Positions 1 through 5,710 of a stretch of 9,510 bases of DNA are shown one piece after another. The translations under genes were made by a program, and so were the position numbers. Below the pieces are notes generated by a model. It had not been told where the DNA came from. It worked only from the letters and a program-made list of their open reading frames with translations, and made no database searches. The stretch's first letter is position 1. Each line of letters starts with the position of its first letter. Source of the DNA: Microcaldota archaeon (GTDB lineage Archaea > Micrarchaeota > Micrarchaeia > Micrarchaeales > Micrarchaeaceae); NCBI GenBank assembly GCA_027365815.1, contig DAHXLV010000025.1, forward strand, positions 1 to 9,510, written 5' to 3'.

Positions 1-1
1 T

Positions 2-154
2 GATGAATTACTTAATGTTATCATAAAAAACAAGTTAACAATAGGATATGTAAAGGAATTGTCAACGAATTCAAAACTCTTGAAAGCAGATCCTAGATAT
101 AAAAAACTTAAAGATATACCTAGAGTCATTTTAATCAGTGCCATGAAAACATAG
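2..154 (+). CDS. C-terminal 50 residues of an unidentified protein (5' end outside window)
   Basis: An open frame enters from the left edge and runs 50 codons to a TAG at 152-154. The visible protein is basic and mixed in character (it contains KELSTNSKLLKADPRYKKLK and ends in ISAMKT). No domain is recognised. Fifty stop-free codons in DNA this AT-rich are unlikely by chance, which supports a real gene, but the start and most of the protein are missing. The base composition is clearly more AT-rich than the genes from 525 onward, as is the whole stretch up to the tRNA gene, so it may belong to DNA acquired next to the tRNA. The function is unknown. It could also be the remnant of a decaying gene. 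Confidence 0.5.
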   Translation, partial: DELLNVIIKNKLTIGYVKELSTNSKLLKADPRYKKLKDIPRVILISAMKT

Positions 155-232
155 TTAACCTGCTTTACACTAATTTGCCATAGTAAAAGTTATTATGTCT
201 GAATAGACGCTTATGGATAGAAGTTAAGGGCA

Positions 233-403
233 TTAGTTTCTTCGTGCCTTTGCACGTTTCTTCATCAATACAGACATGCTATTGTCGCACTTACCCCAAG
301 CAAATTTCAGATTCTTTGAACTCACTTCAAAGCTTTTCCCAGTAGGAGAGGCTCTTGAAAATCTATAAATCTTCTTCTCTAAACGAAATGTATAGTTCTG
401 CCG
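233..403 (-). pseudogene. Start-less basic reading frame beside tRNA-Asn (gene remnant or very small gene)
   Basis: Between a TGA at 404-406 and a TAA at 233-235 (minus strand) lies an open frame of 56 codons that reads like protein. It is rich in Lys, Arg and Ser, contains KIYRFSRASPTGKSFEVSSK and ends MKKRAKARRN. There is no ATG, GTG or TTG near its beginning; the first usable codon is a GTG about halfway along, giving only about 30 residues. It opens a few bases from the tRNA 3' end. It may be a fragment of a gene broken when DNA was joined to the tRNA, or chance. The rest of 155-413 holds no gene I can support. A small hairpin (CGTGC CTTT GCACG, 243-256) falls inside this frame and is followed on the plus strand by TTTCTTC. 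Confidence 0.22.
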
Positions 404-407
404 TCAT

Positions 408-412
408 AAAAA
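408..412 (-). terminator. T-run after tRNA-Asn
   Basis: Directly after the tRNA 3' end the minus strand reads A-TTTTT-A. A short T-run immediately downstream is the usual archaeal termination signal for a tRNA gene. No hairpin is present or needed. Confidence 0.45.
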
Positions 413-413
413 T

Positions 414-485
414 CGCCCGAAGCAGGGATTGAACCTGCGACCTACTGGTTAACAGCCAGTCGCTCTACCACTGAGCTATTCGGGC
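414..485 (-). tRNA. tRNA-Asn(GTT), no intron, no encoded CCA
   Basis: The minus strand folds as a complete cloverleaf of 72 bases. It has a 7-bp acceptor stem GCCCGAA/TTCGGGC, a D arm GCTC-AGTGGTA-GAGC, an anticodon arm ACTGG-CTGTTAA-CCAGT with anticodon GTT (Asn), a 5-base variable loop, and a T arm GCAGG-TTCAATC-CCTGC. The discriminator base is G. CCA is not encoded, so the tRNA nucleotidyltransferase must add it. There is no intron. The gene lies downstream of the minus-strand secreted-protein gene. AT-rich, gene-poor DNA begins directly at its 3' end, which is the side where tRNA-targeting integrases insert. Confidence 0.97.
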
Positions 486-504
486 TTATTAGTTTTGCGG
501 GCTA

Positions 505-517
505 CCATTTTAGAGCC
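505..517 (-). promoter_or_regulatory. Weak TATA-like box for tRNA-Asn
   Basis: The minus strand reads GGCTCTAAAATGG, centred about 26 bases before the mature tRNA 5' end. This is the right distance for an archaeal TATA/BRE pair, but the match is weak. The tRNA could instead be read through from the upstream gene. Confidence 0.3.
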
Positions 518-524
518 TTTCTGT

Positions 525-1367
525 TTAATGGAAGACTAGGCTTATCAGGTACATTACCGCGTATATGGGCTCGTATATTATCGGGAATGCGGTTATTCCG
601 CTCCCGATCGCCTTGTAATCGTTAAGCAGCGTTGCCTCTGTGACTATTGTTACGTTCGTCTGCTTCGATATCAGCGCGCTTGCAACAGACCTGACGTTTA
701 TGTTCACCTTGTAGACCCCGGGCTCGCTTAGCGTCACCGGGTAGGTAAACGTTTCGGTGGTGTGGTGCAGCGCTATTACGCTCTGCGTTATGTTATAAGC
801 AGGCAGTCCTGACAGGCTTATCAGGAAAAGGCTGTCGGACACGCCCGTGTTGTTTATCGATACGTATATGCTTGTGGGCTGCCCGGTGGTGACATATGCA
901 GTCCCTGGGCTTACGCCGAGCTTGAACACGTCAGGAGTGACATTGACTTCGGCTACGAAGCTTAACGCGCCCAGTTTTGAGTAGTTTCCTATGTTAACGG
1001 CTGTGATGTTGAACCTGTAGGTGCCGTTCGCGGCGCTCGCAGAGGGGGTTATCTTTACAGACAGCGTAGGGTTGTATAGCGATGAGTTCTGCGCTATCCA
1101 CCCGGCAGGAAGGCCTGTCGCCACAAGCTTGTTCCAGCCCAATGGGTTGAGCGCGCCGCTGCTGTTGGTGGTAGCTGCTGATATGGTAACGTAGAAGGTC
1201 TGCCCTGGTCCGTCCTTGCCCAGGTATACCACGCTGTTTGACGAGTAGACAGTTGTGTTGAACGGCTGCGTTATCTTTACGTAGGCCGCATTGCCGAGCG
1301 GTACCAGCATCAGCGCCATGAATGTGGCCGCGAAGGCGATGCCGATGAACTGTGATTTCCTCAGAAT
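525..1367 (-). CDS. Secreted, probably N-glycosylated cell-surface protein with Ig-like repeats
   Basis: The first ATG is at 1319, but that start would leave a signal peptide with no basic residues. Codons just upstream, in frame, encode LRKSQFIGIAFAATF and join MALMLVPLGNAAYV into a textbook Sec signal peptide with likely cleavage after NAA. The frame is closed by a TGA at 1386-1388 and has no ATG, GTG or TTG in between, so the start must be non-canonical: ATT at 1367, used here, or CTG at 1364. The mature part has two beta-rich, Ig-like stretches. The second, about residues 140-240 of the long form, resembles NEW3/CARDB-type surface domains. There are nine N-X-S/T sequons. A hydrophobic C-terminus (FPIIYEPIYAVMYLISLVF) probably anchors the protein in the membrane. 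It follows the pilin gene but has its own TATA box. It may be an S-layer or pilus-associated protein; the exact role is unknown. Confidence 0.75.
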   Translation of the reverse strand: MLRKSQFIGIAFAATFMALMLVPLGNAAYVKITQPFNTTVYSSNSVVYLGKDGPGQTFYVTISAATTNSSGALNPLGWNKLVATGLPAGWIAQNSSLYNPTLSVKITPSASAANGTYRFNITAVNIGNYSKLGALSFVAEVNVTPDVFKLGVSPGTAYVTTGQPTSIYVSINNTGVSDSLFLISLSGLPAYNITQSVIALHHTTETFTYPVTLSEPGVYKVNINVRSVASALISKQTNVTIVTEATLLNDYKAIGSGITAFPIIYEPIYAVMYLISLVFH

Positions 1368-1396
1368 ACCACTCTCGAAAACTATTCAAACGTCAA

Positions 1397-1405
1397 CTAT
1401 TTATA
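1397..1405 (-). promoter_or_regulatory. TATA box (TATAAATAG) of the secreted-protein gene
   Basis: The minus strand reads TATAAATAG just after the pilin stop codon (1414-1416). A transcript starting about 26 bases on would begin near 1375, leaving almost no leader before the ATT (1367) or CTG (1364) codons. This supports a start upstream of the ATG at 1319 and a transcript independent of the pilin gene. Confidence 0.6.
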
Positions 1406-1413
1406 CTATGCTT

Positions 1414-1968
1414 TCAGGTATAGGTGGTGCTGAAGGAGAACACCTGCTGCGCTGTCGGGTAATTCGCAGGCAGCCCGGAATATGTGTAGTTGAACCATAC
1501 GTATCCGAGTATCGTCCTGCCCAGGGCGCCCTTGGCAGGAGTGCTGCCTGGCGCGCTGTAGCAATAGACGCTGAACTGCCCTGCGGTGTTGGTGAACAGG
1601 GTTGTGCCGCTTGTAAACCCTCCTGATGGGTAGTACTGCGTCGCCCCTATCAGGTTCACATTCCCGAACTCTGGGCCGACTCCTGTCCCATTGACCTGCG
1701 TCGAGCAGCCTATCCCTGTTATTTTTATGGATGTGCCTATCGTCTGCGTTATCGTGAAGGTGAGCGTCCCGTTGGTGAACATCGCGAACGCGGTGCACGA
1801 GAAGGATGCCGCGGCATTGCAGTATACAGGCGCGAACTGAGGGCTGAACACCCCGAAGCTGAATATGACAAGGAGGGTTACGCTGACTGCGAGTATAACT
1901 ACACCGTATGATGTGAGGAAATCTATCGCAGCCTGGGATCTTGCCATTTTCCTCGAAGGAATGCGCAT
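1414..1968 (-). CDS. Archaeal type IV pilin-like protein (class III signal peptide)
   Basis: This protein of 184 residues starts MRIPSRKMARSQAAIDFLTS, followed by a hydrophobic helix ending near VIFSFGVFSP. A basic leader, S-Q at the cleavage site, an acidic residue five positions after the cut (Q-A-A-I-D) and a long helix are the class III signal of archaeal pilins, processed by a PibD/EppA-type prepilin peptidase. The rest is a compact Cys-, Thr- and Gly-rich domain with four cysteines (two at YC and SC just after the helix, two later), probably paired as disulfides. It should assemble into a surface filament or stay as a membrane-anchored minor pilin. I chose the ATG at 1968 over those at 1992 and 1989 because GAGGGGAG lies 9 bases before it and it follows the response-regulator stop by 4 bases; the ATG at 1947 is also possible. 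The gene is probably co-transcribed with the response regulator. Confidence 0.85.
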   Translation of the reverse strand: MRIPSRKMARSQAAIDFLTSYGVVILAVSVTLLVIFSFGVFSPQFAPVYCNAAASFSCTAFAMFTNGTLTFTITQTIGTSIKITGIGCSTQVNGTGVGPEFGNVNLIGATQYYPSGGFTSGTTLFTNTAGQFSVYCYSAPGSTPAKGALGRTILGYVWFNYTYSGLPANYPTAQQVFSFSTTYT

Positions 1969-1972
1969 CCTA

Positions 1973-3187
1973 TCAGTCTCCCCTCTCATCATCCTTCGCA
2001 GGCTTGCCTATGTGGAGCTTGACGCCGTTAGCATCCCTGGTTATCTTTATGTCCAGGTCCTTCATCCCGAACAGCCTGTGCAGTTCCTCGTATGTGTATG
2101 CGCCGACATCGCCCTGGAAGTTTCCGCCCCTGCCTTTGAGTATCTCGTTCCTGCGCTGCTTTATCTGGTCCCTGTCGGATTCCTCGTAGGCTAGCGTCAG
2201 CTTCGGCACCTCCTTGGATTCGAATAGGCTGTCTATGCTCAGCTCGAGCAGCTTGTAGCCTGCGTCCTGCAGTATGAACGGGAGCACTGCGGTGAACTCG
2301 TTGGTTATCTCATCGACAACAGCGGATACCTCGTCCTTAGCTCCGGCTAGCACGAATTCGTCGCTGTTGAGGAAGCCTGCGAATACCCCCGCCCCTTTCG
2401 CCTTTATCGAATCCTGGAGCAGCTGCGATATCAGCCTGAGTATGACCATCCCGGCATGCTCTCCGAACCTCCTCACGTATGCGCCGAGGCCGTCTATCTT
2501 TATCGTGCCTATGGTATACGCGCCTGTCTCCTTTATGGAGCGCTCCACAGCCTTGGATATTCCCTCCTCGTCTGGCAGGTCTATGAGCGGGTCGAACCTC
2601 TTGCCCTTCTTCTTCAGGAATATCGTGACGAGTGTGCGCAGGTCGCTCGGGTCGAACGGCTTCTTTATGTAATAGTCGGCGCCATACTTTATGCCCTTGA
2701 AGCGGTTGCTCGTAGGATCCATCGCGCTTACCAGTATGACTATGATGTTGCTGGTGCTCGGGTCGCTCTTTATTGTCTGGCATATGTCCAGGCCGTCCTT
2801 GTGGGGCAGCATCAGGTCCAGTATTATGAGGTCTGGCCTCACGGCGCGTACCGCCTCTATCGCCTCCCCACCGTCATAGATCTGGCCAGTCTCAAAGCCC
2901 TTGCCTATAGAGAGGGCCATGAGCTTGCTTATGTTCTTGTCGTCTTCTATTATGAGGACGCGCCTGAGCGCCTCCTCCTGCTGCAGCACGTAATATGTCA
3001 GCACGCCGCCGGTGCTCCTCGATGCTATAAGCTTCGAATCCTCGAGCTCCTTCAACGAACCCCTGAGGTCGCCTTCCGATACTCCACGGCTGAACATCAT
3101 GTCGCTCAGCTCGTTGTAGCTGAGCTGCTGCTTCTCGTTAACCAGTCCCATTATCACCTCCTTGAGAGGCACGTTGCTTGCCGTCAT
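1973..3187 (-). CDS. Response regulator: N-terminal winged helix, receiver, degenerate GGDEF-like domain
   Basis: This protein of 404 residues has four parts. Residues 5-70 look like a winged helix (LKEVIMGLVNEKQQLSYNEL, then a second helix and a TGGVLTYYVL wing). Residues 76-190 are a receiver domain with the acidic pocket E81-D82-D83, the phospho-acceptor D124 in LIILDLMLP, S154 at the switch Thr/Ser position and K176 in the KKPF motif, so it should be phosphorylatable. Residues about 198-320 follow the GGDEF fold (DPLIDLP at the start, an IDGLGAYVRRFGEHAG block, then GFLNSDEFVL), but the signature GG-DEF reads NS-DEF at 274-278. Diguanylate cyclase activity is therefore doubtful. Residues 321-404 form an unassigned tail. 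The protein probably regulates transcription in response to a histidine kinase; the one at 8815 onward is a candidate partner. The pilin gene follows directly and is the obvious target. Confidence 0.88.
   Translation of the reverse strand: MTASNVPLKEVIMGLVNEKQQLSYNELSDMMFSRGVSEGDLRGSLKELEDSKLIASRSTGGVLTYYVLQQEEALRRVLIIEDDKNISKLMALSIGKGFETGQIYDGGEAIEAVRAVRPDLIILDLMLPHKDGLDICQTIKSDPSTSNIIVILVSAMDPTSNRFKGIKYGADYYIKKPFDPSDLRTLVTIFLKKKGKRFDPLIDLPDEEGISKAVERSIKETGAYTIGTIKIDGLGAYVRRFGEHAGMVILRLISQLLQDSIKAKGAGVFAGFLNSDEFVLAGAKDEVSAVVDEITNEFTAVLPFILQDAGYKLLELSIDSLFESKEVPKLTLAYEESDRDQIKQRRNEILKGRGGNFQGDVGAYTYEELHRLFGMKDLDIKITRDANGVKLHIGKPAKDDERGD
1978..1985 (-). promoter_or_regulatory. Shine-Dalgarno site (GAGGGGAG) setting the pilin start
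   Basis: GAGGGGAG on the minus strand lies 9 bases before the ATG at 1968, inside the last codons of the response-regulator gene. It overlaps the region of the alternative ATGs at 1992 and 1989, which argues for 1968 and for translational coupling of the two genes. Confidence 0.55.
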
Positions 3188-3216
3188 CTGATCGCCTAGG
3201 AAATAGCAACGGAAAG

Positions 3217-3224
3217 AATATTAT
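3217..3224 (-). promoter_or_regulatory. TATA-like box for the response-regulator operon
   Basis: The minus strand reads ATAATATT, centred about 33 bases before the ATG at 3187. Initiation about 26 bases on would fall near 3194, giving a leader of only about 7 bases. The box lies in the 115-bp divergent region shared with the secreted-protein gene at 3303. Confidence 0.4.
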
Positions 3225-3266
3225 GCTTTCCACAACCATGTGGATTTGCGGCTGTTCGCTGCAAAC

Positions 3267-3276
3267 TTTAATAAAT
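3267..3276 (+). promoter_or_regulatory. TATA box (TTTAATAAAT) of the 3303 gene
   Basis: TTTAATAAAT is centred 31 bases before the ATG at 3303, so transcription would begin around 3298 and the message would be leaderless or nearly so. The box lies inside the longer possible reading frame that opens with GTG at 3240, which argues against that start. Confidence 0.5.
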
Positions 3277-3302
3277 CTTTAACTGGGATATCTTTTGATT
3301 GG

Positions 3303-4244
3303 ATGGTACGAAGGCTTCACGCTGGCCTGATAGTCATCGCTGCCATAGTAATAGTCATAGGTCTGCTCGTTCTAGCATTCACGAGCGGGGCGATAAGCCT
3401 GAGCGGCCCTACGACGCTAACCCTGTCTAATGTGCCTACGGTTGTCAAGGTCAATGGCAACCAGTATGTGATATCGTTGCGCTCCGCTATGCCGGCATCC
3501 AATATCGCCTATATCTACATCGGTAGGTCTCCAGTGTTCATAAACCCGACATTGAACGTCACGCTGGTGCTTTATAACACCACTAAGGTGAACGCCGGAA
3601 TGCACTCCTATGCGAACATGAACATAAGGCTTAACTCCCTCACCAACACCAGCGCGGCTGTAACGATAACGCCGCTGCAGGCTTACCTGAACGAGAGCCC
3701 AGACTACAGCAGGATCCACGTGATAGGCTACGTCACAAGCAATGCGAGCGGCGTATCCACCAGCATAATCCCGGTAAGCTCCAGCACCACGACCATAGCG
3801 CAGGCGCTTACTCCGCAGCAGAAAATAACCAATTACCTCAAGAACAACGAGTGGTATGGGCTGATGCAGAACTACACCAGGATATACGCCAATACAAGGA
3901 ACTGCACGTCTACGCTCTACAACAGCAGCTACGGGTACCAGTACGGGAAGCTGCCGCAGGGACCGTTCACCTATGCGAACGTCTCCTACGTTTCGCCTTA
4001 TGCCGTTACATTCAACGTGACCAGTTCTGGCAAAGGCAACTACCTTGCGGTATGGGCCATGGACGCTAAATCCTCTTACTCGCAAGGCGTGGCCCTGAGC
4101 ATAGGAGTCAACCTGTCCACAGGCAGCATACTCAACACCACGCTGACCGGAGCCTTCAAGGGCCTGAGCTACTCGATACTCCAGAGCTCGCTGGTGCAGG
4201 CCGGAGCTGTAGGAAACGCCTGCGGCATACTTGTTGTGACGTAG
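3303..4244 (+). CDS. Membrane-anchored secreted protein, sequon-rich, function unknown
   Basis: This protein of 313 residues has a basic N-terminus MVRRLH, one long hydrophobic helix (about residues 7-28) and a large extracellular part. The frame stays open back to a GTG at 3240, but those 21 residues would sit before the anchor and overlap the TATA box at 3267, so the ATG at 3303 is preferred. The outer region carries twelve N-X-S/T sequons (for example YNTT, TNTS, QNYT, YNSS) and many Ser, Thr and Tyr residues, as expected of an N-glycosylated archaeal surface protein. Only two cysteines are present (RNCT and GNACG), possibly paired. There is no catalytic motif and I recognise no domain. 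It is divergent from the response-regulator/pilin operon and shares its intergenic region, so joint control with surface structures is plausible but unproven. Confidence 0.8.
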   Translation: MVRRLHAGLIVIAAIVIVIGLLVLAFTSGAISLSGPTTLTLSNVPTVVKVNGNQYVISLRSAMPASNIAYIYIGRSPVFINPTLNVTLVLYNTTKVNAGMHSYANMNIRLNSLTNTSAAVTITPLQAYLNESPDYSRIHVIGYVTSNASGVSTSIIPVSSSTTTIAQALTPQQKITNYLKNNEWYGLMQNYTRIYANTRNCTSTLYNSSYGYQYGKLPQGPFTYANVSYVSPYAVTFNVTSSGKGNYLAVWAMDAKSSYSQGVALSIGVNLSTGSILNTTLTGAFKGLSYSILQSSLVQAGAVGNACGILVVT

Positions 4245-4302
4245 TCATTGCTGGCCGCTGGTTACCAGGCTGTAGTCAGAACGCTCTACCCAACAATTAT
4301 AG

Positions 4303-4317
4303 TATTTTGAATTTTTA
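4303..4317 (+). terminator. T-rich terminator candidate after the 3303 gene
   Basis: Two T-runs (TTTT and TTTTT) fall within TATTTTGAATTTTT, about 60 bases after the TAG at 4242-4244. Archaeal RNA polymerase often stops at such T-rich tracts. No strong hairpin precedes it; the nearby CTGGTTACCAG at 4258-4268 has only a minimal loop. Confidence 0.3.
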
Positions 4318-4335
4318 GATATTTATGGGGTATCT

Positions 4336-4395
4336 GCTTATCAAAGTCCGCATGCATTGCTCCGAATTTTTCGGATTTGAAAAGGTATTTAAATC
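4336..4395 (+). promoter_or_regulatory. Promoter block of the transporter gene: shared 12-mer, dyad and TATA box
   Basis: The block starts with GCTTATCAAAGT (4336-4347) and ends with the TATA box TATTTAAATC (4386-4395). Between them TCCGAA-TTT-TTCGGA (4361-4375) is a perfect inverted repeat with a 3-base centre. The 12-mer and the TATA box recur at the same 50-base spacing before the zinc-finger gene (6724-6783), and the dyad position is partly conserved there. This suggests that one factor controls both genes. A Shine-Dalgarno GAGGAG (4416-4421) stands 2 bases before the ATG at 4424. Confidence 0.7.
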
Positions 4396-4423
4396 GGCCA
4401 CGCTAAGATTGAACTGAGGAGAT

Positions 4424-5710
4424 ATGAAAATTAAGACATTTGGATATTCGGTGCTAGCACTCTCGTTACTGATAGCTGGGCTATTGCCGCTGTTCTATAT
4501 TGTGGGCAATGGCATAAATCCCATTACGCTCGCGCTTTATATCTCGCTGGTAGGAACGATAGGCTCGCTGATCCTGATGCTTGCAAAAGGCACGCATGTT
4601 GAGCTGGCCAAATACGTGAAAAACCGAGTGCAACTGGGCTCGCTGGTCTTTGTCGGCCTGGTATTCGCCTTGATAACACTGGTATTCAGCTACACGACCC
4701 ACTACATAAGCGCCTCCTTGCTTGCCGTCGTCTACAGGTCGTGGCCCCTCTTCTTAATCCTCATCGCGCCCCTGATGCTTCGCGAGCGTATTACTAAATG
4801 GGATGCCATCGCTGTGACGGTGGGCTTTGCTGGGATGGCTATTGTGCTGCTCGGCAGCGTGCAATTCAGCGTGCCGCAATCCACAATCCCTTATGTGTTG
4901 CTCGTGCTCCTCGCAGCAGTGGCAGATGCATTCGCCAGCGCTATCCAAAAGCGCTACCACTGCGAGCTTACAAGCTCCCTGTTTGTATATAACCTAGTCG
5001 CCCTCATTGCGATAGTGCCGTTTGCGTTGTACTTCGGTGCCTTCACGTTGCCGAGCCTTAGCTCCAGCGCCCTCATTGCGATATTCGGGCTCGGTATAAT
5101 GCAGAATATTGCGATGACATATTTGTTTACCCTTGCGCTGAGGAGCACCAAGACCTCCCTGGCCGGTAACTCTTACATGATTGTCCCGTTCATAACCATG
5201 GTTCTTGACGCGCTCATCCTGCACGAGGCTATTGAGCTAGGCTATGTAGTCATAGCAGTTTCAGTTGTTGCCGGGGTGGCCATTCAGAGGCTTTCGCCCC
5301 GCGCAACTGGCTACCTGCCGAGTGGGAAGAGTGCAAAAAGCCTGCCAGTCATATATGACATCACCGGCGTATTCATCAATACGGAGAATGCACTGATCCG
5401 CAAAGTTATGCAGGGGAACGGCAGGGTGCTGGCCTTCTACAAGCACCTGACTCCAGAGGAGTTGGAGCAGCATCTCGGCGCAATTAGATCTCTCCCAGCG
5501 AGTGACGGCTTGCTGATATTCACGAATAAGTCTGAGAGTCACCACGCGAACGCCGATGAGCTTGACTTCATAAAGGATATACTGGGATACAACAAAGACG
5601 ACCTCGTTGTCATAGGCGCAGGAAACCCGGCAGAGTTGGAAAGTGCCTTCGCGGATCTCAATGCGCCTCGAAGCGGAGCCTACTATAAGCCAGGACCTGA
5701 AGTATCATAA
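4424..5710 (+). CDS. DMT-superfamily (EamA) transporter with an extra soluble C-terminal domain
   Basis: This protein of 428 residues has ten predicted membrane helices up to about residue 290. They are arranged as two EamA-type five-helix repeats. Each repeat ends with a short acidic loop and a last helix: LRERITKWDAIAVTVGFAGM near 119-138 and ILHEAIELGYVVIAVSVVAG near 265-284. This is the drug/metabolite transporter fold, which typically exports or exchanges amino acids, nucleotide sugars or other small metabolites; the substrate cannot be read from sequence. EamA proteins are usually about 300 residues long. Residues 300-428 are an additional, probably cytoplasmic alpha/beta domain (LPVIYDITGVFINTENALI, then GLLIFTNKS and DDLVVIGAG strands) that I do not recognise. 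The 3' end overlaps the convergent regulator gene by 28 bases. The promoter resembles that of the gene at 6815, so it is probably controlled by the adjacent Lrp-type protein. Confidence 0.87.
   Translation: MKIKTFGYSVLALSLLIAGLLPLFYIVGNGINPITLALYISLVGTIGSLILMLAKGTHVELAKYVKNRVQLGSLVFVGLVFALITLVFSYTTHYISASLLAVVYRSWPLFLILIAPLMLRERITKWDAIAVTVGFAGMAIVLLGSVQFSVPQSTIPYVLLVLLAAVADAFASAIQKRYHCELTSSLFVYNLVALIAIVPFALYFGAFTLPSLSSSALIAIFGLGIMQNIAMTYLFTLALRSTKTSLAGNSYMIVPFITMVLDALILHEAIELGYVVIAVSVVAGVAIQRLSPRATGYLPSGKSAKSLPVIYDITGVFINTENALIRKVMQGNGRVLAFYKHLTPEELEQHLGAIRSLPASDGLLIFTNKSESHHANADELDFIKDILGYNKDDLVVIGAGNPAELESAFADLNAPRSGAYYKPGPEVS

Noticed and set aside
243..256. CGTGC-CTTT-GCACG hairpin followed by TTTCTTC on the plus strand, a possible terminator for the gene ending at 154
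   Set aside because: The stem is only 5 bp, lies about 90 bases after the stop, and archaea do not generally use hairpin terminators.
2456..3199. Long plus-strand frame opposite the response-regulator gene
   Set aside because: It is a shadow of the real minus-strand gene, which has clear receiver motifs. The plus-strand translation has no domain and an odd Tyr/Val/Leu/Arg-rich composition.
3240..3302. GTG start at 3240 for the secreted protein
   Set aside because: It would put 21 residues before the membrane anchor and overlap the TATA box at 3267-3276. The ATG at 3303 fits both features.
3417..4085. Long minus-strand frame opposite the 3303 secreted-protein gene
   Set aside because: Its Arg/Val/Gly/Tyr-rich translation lacks any motif, while the plus strand has a signal anchor and a sequon-rich exterior.
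4258..4268. CTGGTTACCAG palindrome
   Set aside because: It is short, lies just after a stop codon and far from any promoter, and its loop is too small for a stable hairpin. Probably chance.
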